DNA of 64,000 nucleotides from Nymphaea colorata (GCF_008831285.2 NC_045144.1:21529716-21593715), one strand, 5' to 3'; numbered from the stretch's first letter, positions 1-12,548 are shown. Notes: a model not told the origin generated them from the letters alone. Made by a program: numbers and translations.

Positions 1-45
1 AAGAAAACAAGAGAAAATAAACAGTAGTGGAGACCAAAGAAGAAG

Positions 46-1980
46 TGTTTTAGATGTGGAAAATTGAGTCATTTTGCTCGTGACTGTTGAATCAAAATAA
101 ATGAGGGAAATACAGTCACGACAAGTAAGCAATATGGGGGAGCTAATGAGACTATACATAAAAGTTCGTTTCTGTACCCAATGGAGGTTGAGGAGGATAT
201 GACACAAGAAAGATGCAATTCCGCCCACATAAAACCTATAAAAGAAAAAGAAGAGAAGATCAATTATTCAACTAATTGGATAATTGATTTTGGATGCTCA
301 AATCATATGTCTGGTGATGAGAGCAACTTCGTAAGTATGAAAGAACATGATGGAAATTGAATTGTTGTTACTGCTAACAACATAAAGCTTCTAGTGGCAC
401 ATATTGAAGAAGCAGAGGTTGTAGCCAACTTCAGCAAAGACTGAATTTTACGAAACGTTTATCATGTTCCAGGAATGACAAAGAGCTTGTTGTCTATGCC
501 ACAACTTACAGCTTTAAGGCATTATGTTTTGTTCGGCCCAAATGATGTAAAAGTTTATAAAGACGTAGATGTTCAAGGAACTCTCATATTTGAATGAAAA
601 AAAGTTGAGTCAATATATGTCTTATCAGTAGGAACAACATATATTGACAAAGCGAAGAAGCATGACACTTCGGTATCTGACATGAGAGACTCGCTCATGT
701 TGGATACAACAAACTTCGGGACATGTCTAAGAAAGGGCAGTTGATTGGCCTCCCCAAACTTGAGGTACATACAGACAAAGTATGCTCAGGATGTTAATAT
801 GGAAAGACGCACAGGAGGCCATACAAAGAATCAAAATATAGAGCTAAAGCGTCATTCGAGCTTGTGCATTCAGATGTATTTGGGAAAGTATCAGACCCAT
901 TAGTTAGAGGTAAATGGTATTTTATCACATTTATTGATGATTTTTCAAGGCATACTTGGGTCTATTTTATGAAAGAAAAGTCTGAAGCACTTGAAAAGTT
1001 TAAGGAGTTTCACCAGATGGTGAGAAATAAACTTGGGTATAGAATTTGGTGTCTACGAACCGATAATGGTGGCGAATATATATCTGACAAGTTTATGGCA
1101 TACTTGAAACAACATGGTATTCAAAGACAATTTACTTGTGCCTATACGCCACAACAAAATGGAGTGGCAGAACGAAAAAATCGCCACATAGAAGAAACAT
1201 GTCGAAGCATTATGCATGCAAAGAACATGCCATCGAGAGTTTGGGCCGAGTGTGTCAGCACCGCTGTACACGTAATTAATCGACTACCAATGCCAAGATT
1301 TAATTTTAAGTCTCCATATGAAATGGTCCATAAAAGAAAATCATCTGTGAGTTATTTTAGAGTATTTGGTTGTGTATGTTATGTCTTTATATCTGAGTAG
1401 CACATGACTAAGTTCGACAAGAAGGCACAGAGGTGTATCTTTGTTGGATATGATTCATATCGAAAAGGATGGAGATGTGCTAATCCTAGCACAGGACAAG
1501 TTCACGTTTCTCGCGATGTCATCTTCGCTGAAGCATCACCGTGGTGGTTAGAAGAAAAGAAAGTGCTTTCAGACTCTCCAGTTTTTTATAAAGATGTTCA
1601 AAACAAAATACAATTTAAGATGAATCAATGAGAGTTTGAGTCGGAAGACATAGAAGCAAGATGACCAAATAAACAAGTTCATAGCCGAAGACAAAACGAA
1701 CGTGCAGATCCATCGAGAACAGGAGTCAATCCAATCCAACAAAGAAGTGCAGAAGAAGAAAGACAATCACAACTTGAAGAGCCAGAAGGAGTACCGATAG
1801 CACTAAGAAGATCAACGAGAATACCAAAACCAAATCCCAAGTATGCAGATGCAGACTGTGCCATCATAGAGGAGATCGAGCCAACTTCTTTTGAAGAAGC
1901 AAAAGATATTGAAAAATTGCATGCAGCAATGAAAGATGAAAAGAAGGCATTGGAGCATAACGAGACCCGAGAACTCATAT
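46..1980 (+). pseudogene. Degenerate copia gag-pol polyprotein
   Basis: A CCHC zinc knuckle (C-x2-C-x4-H-x4-C) is encoded at 46-87 and is followed at once by a TGA stop. The aspartic protease motif at 286-294 reads D-F-G where the family has D-S-G or D-T-G. The GAG-pre-integrase region (about 690-860) holds several stops, including a TAA right after its last Cys (C-S-G-C). The integrase core at 864-1400 keeps the D-x62-D-x35-E triad and the PQQNGVAERKNR signature, then meets a TAG at 1398; the same frame continues at 1404-1631 through the integrase C-terminus (KKAQRCIFVGY). The frame from about 1790 gives the linker and reverse transcriptase N-terminus (LRRSTRIPKP, FEEAK) before the deletion. 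Several stops sit where copia proteins have Trp or Gln, consistent with C-to-T or G-to-A decay; that is inference. Confidence 0.85.
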
Positions 1981-2048
1981 CAAAGGCTTGTCAGTGCAAA
2001 CATTCAAGAAGTTTGAAGAATGTTAAGAGTCATGCATCGAGAGTCGGT

Positions 2049-2062
2049 AATGAGGGGGAGAT
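2049..2062 (+). other. Polypurine tract of the left copia element
   Basis: The purine-rich run AATGAGGGGGAGAT sits immediately before the putative LTR start TGAAGAG. This is where plus-strand DNA priming occurs in LTR retrotransposons. Confidence 0.6.
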
Positions 2063-2565
2063 TGAAGAGAGTCATCACTGACTCTTGGGAAGAGTCGAGA
2101 AGAACCAAGAGGCTACGAGCCTCTTCCTTTTTGTTAGTCGGTGGATGTAATAATTACAAATAAAAAAAATAGAAGAAAAAAAAAATTATTGAGAATGTGG
2201 TGAAAACGTCCACCACCGACTACTCTCCCTATAAATAGGGATGGAGGGCATAGTGGGTGAGCATTGAAAGTGAGTTGCTCACTTGGTGAACTTGAGTGTA
2301 GTGTGTGTGAAAAAATTTGTGAGTTGAGTGTGTGCTCAATTTGTGAGCTGGTGAGTGCTCGTGTCTTCACTTCGTGAACTCGAGTGTTGAAGTTTCAAGG
2401 GCGTTGGGTGTTTTAGCTCACTAAGTGAGCCAAGGTGAGTTTTTTGGAGTCATCTTTTGTAATATCTAGTTTGATGAATAAGTAGTTTACATTTTAAAGT
2501 ATACTCTGCCAAAGTTATTATTGAGAATTATTCTGAACGTCGAGACTTGCTAGTTTTTCTCTACA
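2063..2565 (+). repeat. Putative 3' LTR of the left copia element
   Basis: It starts TG right after the polypurine tract and may end in CA at 2565 (TCTCTACA). It carries a TATAAATA box near 2231 inside a GC-poor context, as expected for an LTR promoter. The partner LTR is outside the window, so the right boundary and target duplication cannot be verified. Confidence 0.5.
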
Positions 2566-3949
2566 TAAATTTGGGTTTGGATCTAAGCCATATCTAGGGC
2601 CCACCCACATTCGTTTTTTTTTCAACAGCTTCTTCCTGTTCTCTCATTTTACTTAGTGTCTCCAATGCAGAGAAGCTTGTCTCTGGAGCTTATTTCATTT
2701 TTGCAGATTCACTCTCTGCAACTGCTACTAGATCTGTTTTGATGATCTCCCAGTCTTCTTTGTGACAACCCACTCATAAGCACTCTCCAATTGGAACACT
2801 GTTGCCCTGCTTCCTGCCTTGCCGCGTGAACAACAAAAAAGCGAGGAGAGAGCGAGCGTGATGCAGTGAGGAAGAAGAGGAATCCTGTTGCGCAAGAGAG
2901 GAGAGGGGTAAGGGCATCAACGGGGAAACGAGGGACCCTGTTGCCAGAAAGGTGAGGCAGCGAGAGAGGAGAGGGGTGAGGGCGTTGATGGGGAAACGAG
3001 GAACCATGTTGCGAGAGAGGTGAGGCAGCGGGAGATGAGAGGGGTAAGGGCCTCGACGGGGAAACGAGGGGCACTTTTCCCTGAAAAAAAGTCGGTCCTG
3101 CAAGGGCCTATTTTTGTTCGCGTGAAATTTCACCCGACCGTAAAGATATTTCGGGTGAAATTTTATGACGTTTGTTTCTTCATCGGGTGAAAGAGTGAAA
3201 TTTCACTCGTTGGTACACATTTCAACCGATGCACAGGATTTTTCCTGTGCCTCAAACGGACCCTAAGGGAGGGAGGCCGCTTTGGTTGCTGAATCCCGAC
3301 ACCAATAGAAAGAACGGAAGAGAAGGAGAAAATTTTATAGTGAGCAATAGCTTAGCTTTATAAGGAAATTATATTTCCTCTCCAACTATTTTCCTATTAG
3401 TTTTCAGAAATACAGTTATAATACAAAAGTGTTTATCCACTTCTCGTAAATGACATCACAGAAAGAGGTTCAGAGTCCCCTTTTCTTTAATTTTAGTAAG
3501 TTGCGTGTTCGTAATTTTTCAAATAAATGTTTTAAAGTTCAGAAAATGCGTTTTGCCTGGTTTTAGCTTTTAGAAAATTGTAAAAGAGGCTTTCGAACCA
3601 GTTAGGGTAAAACATAGATCATTCTTAAAACTCTTTTATTTTAAACCGAGCCTTTTTGTTTTCGGATGTGTTTTTTTAAAGCCTTTTTACTGACTCAAAA
3701 ATATCTGTAAGGGAGTGTATGTCTACATGTACTTTCGTGTTTAACTTAGAATATTAAGAAAATTAAATATAATGTTTATTTAAATTTAAAGAGATAATCC
3801 TGACTTGTATCCCTATGGATCTTCAATATGTGTCCAATTCATTCTGAAAATATATTTCGCCAGTTGTAAATAGATTTGGATAAGAGACTAACTTGTTTTA
3901 AACATATAGTTTATTTGTTTTGAACCCAGATGGATTTGGATCCACCCCG
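2566..3949. other. Spacer with a 68-bp minisatellite, no gene seen
   Basis: Apart from the minisatellite at 2879-3070 this is AT-rich sequence with poly-T runs and stops in all frames. The short open frames on the minus strand over 2709-3133 are readings of the minisatellite and have no recognisable domain. Confidence 0.6.
2879..3070. repeat. 68-bp tandem repeat, about three units
   Basis: The core GAGAGGGGTRAGGGC followed by GGGGAAACGAGG recurs at about 2901, 2969 and 3037, a period of about 68 bp. It is G+A-rich on the plus strand and stands out from its AT-rich surroundings. Confidence 0.75.
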
Positions 3950-5260
3950 TTTTTTAGTAGATGTTTTGGTCTTGCTGAAAATATATTTAGATGAGCATTT
4001 AGCTTGTTTATGGTTGACCCGTACTAGTTGTTGCAAACATATTACCTATATCTAACTTATTTTGAAAATAAATATTTTATGCTTTGCATAGTAATGAATT
4101 TGGAAATGGACTTGAACATGATTTTAGAAATTGAAGGTTTGAAAAGTTGTTTCTGCATTATTTATTTTGCAATTTGAAACTATTTTAGATTTTAGAAAAA
4201 AAAGCCTTAAATATTAGGGTCGTTATAGTTTGGTATCATTGCGGATTTCGATCCTAGGACCTATGAGTTATGGGCCCACCACCCTTCCGGTGTGAGTTAT
4301 AGCATCAAAATTGTGAGAGTACAGACAACAATTTTTTTTTTTTACAAAAGTAACTTGAACTGAAAAAAAATTATATTAAATTTGTGTTTATGAGCACATT
4401 AGGATGCTGCTCAAATTTTGTTTAATATAGTTTTCATAGCAAATTTAAGTCACAGTTGGTAAATCTGGGAATCAGACTTGGATCAATAGATGGCTTGGGT
4501 CAGTGGGTTTGAGAATTGACTCGTCAATTTGGCTAGGTTAGTTGTAAATTTTTATAGTGCATTTTTATTGCAGTCATGTAGTGTAATCTTTTGTCTTCTC
4601 ACCCAGCATAGAGCAACGTGGTCTCGATTATAATTTATCAACAACTTTAACCATGAAGGATTTCATGAATCTAACGCATCATTATCTTTCGGCACCTTTT
4701 CATCCAACATGTTATCCTTTAACACATCTTTAGTCCATCATGTCTTCATCGTCTTGCATAAATAAACAATAAACCCTCCTCATTCTCTTTATATTCTAAT
4801 TCATAATTTGTGTCTGTCGTTTCAAAGAAATTTAGCTTCCATGCCGGATTAGACCCTACGGATAAAATGTGAAGAACAAAATGACAATATTTTGAAGGAT
4901 ATCCACAACTTTTTCTTTTTGTCCATATTCATCATTGCACACCTTTCCTTTCATGCAGAAAAGGAGGAGTCAGTGTGTGGCCTTAGTTGTTTGAAGGTAG
5001 AAGAGGCAATGTGAGGTTCCCCTTCATTAAGGGACCATTTCGACACCAAAAGAGAGAGAGAGAGAGAGAGGTGTGGAATCATCGTTGTTTGAAGGTATGT
5101 GTGTTATTGACAATCAAAGAATTAAAGGCCAACCGACAAAATAATGTCATACGAGAGGAACTAGTTAATATTTAATGTTTATTTTAATCCTTAGGTTGTG
5201 CATGGAATACCACCATAGATCGGACTTGAAGAACTAAAATATTGGGACGGTCAAACAATT
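3950..5260. repeat. Noncoding duplicated block R, copy 1
   Basis: This block recurs at 8875-10435 and in part at 32220-32930. Shared landmarks are the start GATGTTTTGGTCTTGCTGAA, the phrase TTTGGTATCATTG with ATCCTAGGACCTATGAG, and a (GA)n tract within GGGACCATTT..GTGTGG. Each copy is followed by block S and then a peptide-gene exon 2, which suggests one ancestral 4-5 kb duplication unit. No conserved open reading frame runs through it. Confidence 0.75.
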
Positions 5261-5683
5261 TCTGAAACAGTTGACAACTAATGCTTCGCAACAGTTGCTG
5301 ATAAAATGCCAGACTGACAAGAAGTTCATTCTATTGAATACCATGGTGAATGACCGCAACTAGATGCATGCAATCGTCAGTGATACATGGCTTTTGCAGT
5401 TGGACAAATTAAATAACCTCTTACAGCCGCAAAGAGTTTTCCAAATGATACACAGCACGGTAAACCAAAAAAGCAAGGTTAAAGAACACGAAAGGGGAAG
5501 TAGGGCCTTGAAATTATCTTAGTTGAAGCCAACACTTTAAGCTCATACTCGATCGACTAGTTTATCTATAATTAAGGAGTAAACCTATCCTCAATAATCA
5601 CTTTCTCAACAGGACATTAGCCCTGAACGAATGCTTGATCAGCTGAATTGAACCAAGCAACAGTATCTCTTGGTTTAATATAT

Positions 5684-6044
5684 ATATAACAGAATGCATG
5701 ACATCCATTATATATATATATATATATATATATTGATATATATACATATATAGATATATATACATATATAGATATATATATAAGAGGGAACTTAAGCAGT
5801 AGCAATTGGGTCCATATTGATGCACTCCATAGATTTCATGGTTGGGAATCTCGGTGCCTTGGCGTTGAACTTCTCGCGCACATAGAGCTTCTTGTAGTCT
5901 TGATTTTATACAGTTATATATATATATACCAATTACTACTGCTTAATTTCCCTCTTATATATATATCTATATATGTATATATATCTACCTTGGCGTTGAA
6001 CTTCTCGCGCACATAGAGCTTCTTGTAGTCTTGATTTTATACAG

Positions 6045-6123
<79 letters not shown>
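5684..6123. repeat. TA/AC microsatellites with an inverted repeat
   Basis: TA tracts at 5709-5783 and 6046-6123 (the latter with a CA run) flank an inverted pair: 5740-5807 (TA tract plus AAGAGGGAACTTAAGCAGTAG) is the reverse complement of 5929-5987. A 63-bp direct repeat, 5859-5921 and 5987-6047, lies across it. The arrangement suggests slippage and template switching during replication. Confidence 0.7.
5818..5921 (-). pseudogene. Captured coding fragment of an unidentified plant gene
   Basis: Read on the minus strand this stretch is open, GC-richer than its surroundings and protein-like: DYKKLYVREKFNAK, then APRFPTMKSMECINMDP. Part of it (REKFNAK side, DYKKLYV) is duplicated at 5987-6035. 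Both ends run into TA repeats, so it is a fragment without start, stop or splice context. I do not recognise the parent gene. It may have been carried in by a transposon or by repair-mediated insertion. Confidence 0.4.
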
Positions 6124-6127
<4 letters not shown>

Positions 6128-6770
6128 TGATTTTATTCATATCGACAGTTGGTAGAAAAACATAAAGATGGATGTCCTTTAAGTTTTCATTTTTCCTTTT
6201 TATCCGTTCTTCGAAAGGGAAAAAGACCGGAAGCAATGCATGACGTTGCATTGTGATACAAAGAACGAGATTGACGCCTCATTCCCTGCCACAGGAGATT
6301 ATTCGTCACTGTAACTCTCTCTCTCTCTCGGGCGCGCATTTTCTCATTGTGTGAGTCTGGTCTGTAATTGTATTTTATCCATCTTTCACATATTATGCAT
6401 TACTGTCAACTCCTCATGTATGCTTTTCTTTTATATTTTCTGTCCAAAAGTCATTTTCATGCTTCAAAGCTTATTTTTTGCCCGATTTCATTGTTAACGC
6501 CAAATTGGGAGCCTTGAATGGGACTTGGTTTTTGCTGTTTCCGTTAACCTGCTGATTGGAAACACTACCTTGTGGTTTCTTGCAAAAGAGAGGAAAATCT
6601 CAAAACTTGCTCTGAATTTTGAATGCCCACAAATAAGTAAAATCTCTGTAATCAAATGATATGATGAATTGCTGTTGCCAATGGAATGCATTTAAATAGG
6701 CAATAACATTGGTGCATTTATTTCAGTGGTTCTGGTTCTTGAAGGCAACAAGAAGTAGGAAGTATAGACC
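6124..6770. repeat. Noncoding duplicated block S, copy 1
   Basis: It shares long stretches with 11498-11856 and 33119-33640, for example CAGGAGATTATTCGTCACTG, a CT tract, then TTTTATCCATCTTTCACAT and GTATGCTTTTCTTTTAT. It lies directly downstream (3' side) of the minus-strand peptide genes of type A. No coding signal is evident. Confidence 0.75.
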
Positions 6771-6890
6771 CTGCTTGCATGCTGTCCTAGCAGACAATAA
6801 GCATGCTTGCTTTATTATTTAGACATGCTAACCTTATTATTTAAATATACCACAAGTTACTACTATCATCATCACCAACATGATAACAGA

Positions 6891-7606
6891 TCAGGGATGA
6901 GAAGGTTTCAGTATGCTAGGGACACCGTGAGAATTCACGAATGCACCATACTCATTAAGACTGCAGCAACGTTGATAGCCGCAGCATCTTTCACTTGATA
7001 GACAGCACCAGTCGTTCGGGCAGCAGGTGTAACCAACGAGGCAGCATCTTTTAGAGGAGCAAACGGGTCCACAAACATAGTCGCCTCTTGCATTCTTTTC
7101 GTCTGCATCCATAGCCATAATGTTCAGGAAATTAAGTGTTTTGCCAATCAATTAGTCGAATGCATGTCTAGCTAGATGCGCAAATGGCAGAAGGTTGCAC
7201 ATGTATAGGTCACATTGAGTGACTCAAGCTGCCAAGCAGGTGGTCTGGTTAGTAGACTACTAGTCTTTTTGGATCGATTGATATTTTTTAGCCTAGTTAC
7301 TGGCGAAGAAACTACAACAATGACAACCCAAATGCATGTCAAACACCACTACTACAAGATTAACAACCACAAATTAAATCTGTCCTGGATCGATCGTTGG
7401 CTGCATCTTACTAAGCAACTGTCTCGTGAAGTTGCCTGTTTGACAGAAAGAGTATTGCGTGATCACCCAGCAGGGTGACATGTCCATTCTTCGTTTTGGA
7501 GGGAAATAACGAAAGACCAGCTAGAAACAGAAACATACCTTGTTTTTCAACCACAGAACGTGCAAAAGTCACAGAGAGCAGCAAGAGAAGGGCAAGAAAG
7601 AGGACG
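6891..7606 (-). pseudogene. Cys-rich peptide gene copy 1, exon 1 truncated
   Basis: Exon 2 (6891-7102) is intact and encodes all 12 cysteines with the family spacing: C-GPV-C-SSKR-CC-LVGYT-CC-PNDW-CC-LSSER-CC-GYQR-CC, then NEYGAFVNSHGVP. The acceptor TGCAG lies at 7103-7107 and the donor GTATG at 7534-7538, giving a 436-nt intron. Exon 1 (7539 to about 7606) keeps the hydrophobic signal core and V-V-E-K-Q, but the first six codons, the start ATG and the promoter are replaced by a plus-strand promoter from another copy. No in-frame ATG was found upstream, so I call it a pseudogene; a new upstream start or trans-splicing cannot be excluded. A polyadenylation signal (TTTATT on plus) is at 6811-6816. 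Its loop residues are the most divergent among the copies with all 12 Cys. Confidence 0.8.
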
Positions 7607-7621
7607 CGATCATCTCACTCC

Positions 7622-7629
7622 TATAAATA
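7622..7629 (+). promoter_or_regulatory. TATA box of orphan plus-strand exon 1
   Basis: TATAAATA lies 82 bp before the ATG at 7711. The flanking GATCGTTGAGAGGA and CATTCTGCACTC motifs match, in inverse orientation, the region upstream of copy 2. Confidence 0.7.
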
Positions 7630-7710
7630 GATCGTTGAGAGGATGACATTCTGCACTCTTCCAGTCATCCTCCATTAGTTGGTATTCACACGAACCAGTT
7701 GCTATCCACA

Positions 7711-7798
7711 ATGAAGCAAGTTTCACTTCCCGTCCTCTTTCTTGGCCTTCCCTTCCTGTTCTCTGTGGCTTTTGCAGGTAGTGAGGTTGAAAAACAGG
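7711..7798 (+). pseudogene. Orphan exon 1 of Cys-rich peptide gene, plus strand
   Basis: This 88-nt exon begins MKQVSLPVLF and encodes a 22-23 residue signal peptide ending S-V-A-F-A, then G-S-E-V-E-K-Q. It ends in phase 1 before the donor GTATGTTTC, exactly as in the other copies. Family similarity stops in the intron at about 7867 and no exon 2 follows before the TA repeat at 8393. The nearest plus-strand exon 2 is more than 11 kb away, beyond a gene in the opposite direction. It has its own TATA box, so it may still be transcribed, but it is unlikely to make the peptide. Confidence 0.75.
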
Positions 7799-7867
7799 GT
7801 ATGTTTCGGTTTCTAGCTGGACTTTCGTTACTTCCTCCAAAACAAAGAGTGAACATGTCACCCTGCT

Positions 7868-8390
7868 CATGAAATAGACATGCATCAATTCCTGCATGCC
7901 AAAAGTGATATTATTATGATGTATCATACATGGTATCTATTATGCCCATATGCATTACAAACACCATTTCTTTATGTTAGAAAGATTCATGCACATTTAT
8001 CTATGTCATACATAAAATATGATATGTCTACATGATGCCACTGTATATGCATTTGCTATTCACACACAAATCCTCTCAAGAATTAAACATGCATTCAGAA
8101 ACCTGCAAACATAATCTATCTTGTACATGATTCTCATGACGTTGGTATCCACCTGGTAGATGGAAATGAAATTTGAGGTCCTCCTTGGTTGTGTTGATTT
8201 ATTATGTTGTGTGCTTGTTTAATATTCTTCGTTAAAGTTGTTCCGGGTATGCCATTTCCAGACCTGAAACAGACGGAAAATAAACTTTAGATAGTATCAA
8301 ATGAATGAGTATGGAAAGAGCCCCCTTGCTGACTGGGATCACTGGTCATATAGTGAAACCCTTGGGTTGGCAAGGCAAAAACTGAGAATA

Positions 8391-8459
<69 letters not shown>

Positions 8460-8874
8460 AACACATAGAGGATACATTCAGGCATCTTTTGGCACCATGC
8501 CGCCGGCGGCCTTGCTGGCAGCCGGAGGTGCCTGCTGCATTTTATTCAGGATGTTGCAATAGCTTAGAAACCCTAAAAGGTCATTTGATTGCTGTCCATT
8601 GGGGCAGGACAGACAAGACGTCATGTCCATTACACTTCTGCCATGTCTTCATAGACAATGATGTTCCTTATCCACTATTTGATGACCTTAAAAATAGAAC
8701 ACTACGTTCTTTTTTTCCGCCATTTGTTTCGCATATGTCTGTAGAAGGTAAGAGAACCCTCATTTGGCAGGTAGACACCAATAAAAAGAATGGTAGAGGA
8801 GGAGAAAAATGGAGAGTGAGAAATACCAGAACATATACTTAGATAAGGATTTAACTTGTTTCGCATTTGCTTGG
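7868..8874. other. Spacer with a long AT dinucleotide tract
   Basis: An (AT)n run occupies 8393-8457. The remainder is AT-rich with no domain-bearing frame; the open frame at 8489-8842 on the plus strand resembles no known protein and continues into block R. Confidence 0.6.
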
Positions 8875-10435
8875 TTTTTAAATAGATGTTTTGGTCTTGC
8901 TGAAAATATATTTAGATAAGGATTTAACTTGTTTATAGTTGACCCGTATTAGTTGTTGCAAACATATTACTTATATCCAACTTATTTTGAAAATGAATAT
9001 TTTATGCTTCGCAAATTAATGAATTTGGATTTAGATCTATATGTTATAAAAATAAATATTTTATTGTAAATGGACTTGAACTTGATTTTAGAAATTGAAG
9101 GTTAAAAAGTTGTTTCTGCATTAGTTTTTTTAAATTTGAACTTATTTTAGATTTTTGAAAAAAGGCCTCAAATATTAGGGCCATTACAGTTTGGTATCAT
9201 TGTTGGTTTCGATCCTAGGACCTATGAGTTATGGGCCAACCACACTTCCGCTGTGAGTTATAGCATCAAAATTGTGAAAGTAGAAACCTCAGTTTTTTTA
9301 CAAAAATAAAACTAAATTTATGTTTATGAGCACAATAGGATGCTTATATTTTGTTTAAAATAGTTTCCACAGAAAATTAAAGTCACAGTGGCAAATCTGA
9401 GAATCAGACTTAGATCAATAGATGTCTGGGGTCATGGGCCTGAGAATTGACTCGTCAACTTGGCCATAAATTTTTATAGACTTGGAACAATAGATGGCTG
9501 GGATCGGTGGGTCTGAGAATTGACTCGCCAACTTGGCCATAAATTTTTGTAGTGCATTTTCAACGTAGTGAAATTTAATGTCTTCTCACCCAGCATAGAG
9601 CAACATGATCTCGATTATAACCATGAAGGATGTCATAGAGCAACAAGGGATAGTTATTTTCACCTTCTAACGCATCATTATATTTCGGCACCTCTTCATC
9701 CAACACGTTATCCTTTAACACATCTTTCGTCCATCATGTCTTCATCGTCTTGCATAAATAAACAATAAATCCTCCTCATTCTCTTTATATTCCAATTCAT
9801 AATTTGTGTCTGTCGTTGCAGAGAAATTTAGCTTCCATGCCGGATTAGACCCCATGGAGCTGCAACTTGGTTCCATACTTATAATAAAATGTTATTGTGA
9901 TCAATTGAGTAACAATTGGAGCATAAGAGGAAGTGTATATGTGAAAGCACTATTTAACTTCATAATCTTGGACATAATATGACTTGAAGAACAAAATGAC
10001 AATATTTTGAAGGATATCCACAACTTTTTATTTTTGTCCATATTCATCATAGCACACCTTTCCTTTTCTTGCAGAAAAGGAGAAGTCAGTGTGGGGCCTT
10101 GGTTGTTTGAAGGTGGAAGAGGCAATGTGGGGTTCCCCTTCATCCAGGGACCATTTCAACACCAAGAGAGAGAGAGAGAGAGAGAGAGGTGTGGGGTCAT
10201 AGTTGTTTGAAGGTATGTGTGTTATTGACAAAGAGGGCGCCCCATGCCCATGATATAGGAAAAATGAAACCCCTTACATACGTAAACAGTCAAAGCCAAC
10301 CAAAGCATTAAAGGCCAACCAACAAAATAATGTCATACGAGAGGAACTAGTTAATATTCAATTTTTATTTTACTCCTTAGGTTGTGCGTGGAATACCACC
10401 ATAGATCGGACTTCAAGAACTAAAATATTGGGAGG
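8875..10435. repeat. Noncoding duplicated block R, copy 2
   Basis: This is colinear with 3950-5260, including the phrases around ATCCTAGGACCTATGAG and the (GA)n tract near 10167-10189. An internal repeat of about 80 bp (CTTGGATCAATAGATG... type) occurs twice at 9400-9550. No gene is seen. Confidence 0.75.
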
Positions 10436-10509
10436 GTCATCACTGTTGGATCAAGTTTCCGGTCGACGCTCGACAGTAAATGATCCAGTGGGACCGTAAT
10501 GGGTCATTT

Positions 10510-11497
<988 letters not shown>

Positions 11498-11500
<3 letters not shown>

Positions 11501-11856
11501 CTGATTTTATAGAGATCAATAGTTAGTAGAAAAACAAAAAGATGGATGTTCTTTAATTTTTAATTTTTCTTTTTTATCCCTTCTTAGAAAGGGAATAAGA
11601 CCGGAATCAACACATCATCTTGCTTTGTGACACAAAGAAAGAGAGTTGTGACACAAAGAAAGAGAGTGACGCCTCATTACCTGCTACAGAAGATTATTCG
11701 TCACTGTTTTTTTCCTTCAACTCTCTCTCTCTCGGGCACGCATTTCTCAATGTTTGAGCCTGGTCGGTAATCGTATTTTATCCATCTTTCACATATTATG
11801 CAACACTATCAACTCCTCTTGTATGCTTTTCTTTTATGTTTTCTGTTCAAAAGTCA
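11498..11856. repeat. Noncoding duplicated block S, copy 2
   Basis: This is colinear with 6124-6480 up to the phrase AAAAGTCATT, where the GTATCG-rich element begins. A 17-bp phrase around GTGACACAAAGAAAGAGAG is duplicated in tandem at about 11625-11665. Confidence 0.7.
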
Positions 11857-12548
11857 TTGTAGTGTATCGCGTATGGGTCAGGCGACCTGTACGTTGTATT
11901 GTAATGTATCATAAACGTAGCGTAACGTATTGTAAAATTATTTTTTTAATTTTAAAAAATATTAAAAATCAGAAAAATAGACAAAAATCCCTAAAAATCT
12001 GAAAAAATGAACAAAAAATCAAAAATCAAGAAAAATAAAAAATATATTCAAATATAAAAAAGATCATCATCATACATAAGGAACATTTATATGTATACTG
12101 TCAACAACACATTCAAAAATAAGAAATCAAATATTCAAATTAACATAATAAACATCTATCACAATTTTAAACTTGAAAATTTTATAAAATTAGGACTTAG
12201 AGTTTAAGACTTGGAGTTTTAGGACGTCACAATTTTATAAGTTCAAACATACAGTTATGATATCTCCCAAATTGATAATCATTGGTTTATTTTTATAAAA
12301 ATATGCAAAATGTATTCTTCCTATGTCTATTAGAGTCTTTAAATACAAGAAGAGAGAGAGGGAGGAATGTTTGAACTTTTAAAAAATAAGGAATTTTATA
12401 TTTTCTCTTGTATGGTACGATATGAGGGTGTATCGCCCGTATCGTACGACAATATGCATGCGTATGTTGTATCGAACACGTATCGTATAGGTTGCTTTGA
12501 CTTATATGATATGCGTGCATATCGTACGATACAGATAACACTGGTACA
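11857..12548. repeat. GTATCG/CGATAC-rich interspersed element
   Basis: The left end (GTAGTGTATCGCGTATGGGTC) and the right part (12405-12548, many TATCGTACGATA-type motifs) are rich in short CG-containing palindromes and enclose an A+T-rich interior. It interrupts block S, whose other copies run on uninterrupted after AAAAGTCATT. This looks like a non-autonomous element, but exact termini and a target duplication were not resolved. Confidence 0.4.

Larger units (their letters stand above)
1..2565 (+). mobile_element. Internally deleted Ty1/copia LTR retrotransposon, 3' portion
   Basis: The window opens inside a copia-type element reading left to right: zinc knuckle, protease, GAG-pre-integrase, integrase, the start of reverse transcriptase, then directly a polypurine tract and an LTR. 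Most of reverse transcriptase and all of RNase H are missing, so this is a deletion derivative. The 5' LTR and the start of gag lie outside the window. Many in-frame stops and at least one frame change show that it is dead. It is unrelated in close sequence to the element at 51244-56837. Confidence 0.85.
7469..7867. repeat. Head-to-head inverted repeat of exon 1 plus intron start
   Basis: The left arm 7469-7606 (minus-strand intron start and exon 1 of copy 1) is nearly complementary to the right arm 7731-7867 (plus-strand exon 1 and intron start). The spacer of about 124 bp holds the plus-strand promoter and start codon. Both homologies end within the intron at the same motif, ATGTCACCCTGCT, so a recombination point lies there. 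Confidence 0.8.

Noticed and set aside
2709-3133. Minus-strand frames of about 120 codons rich in Pro and Ser
   Set aside because: They are readings of the 68-bp minisatellite; both overlapping frames are open because stop codons are rare in this G+A-rich repeat.
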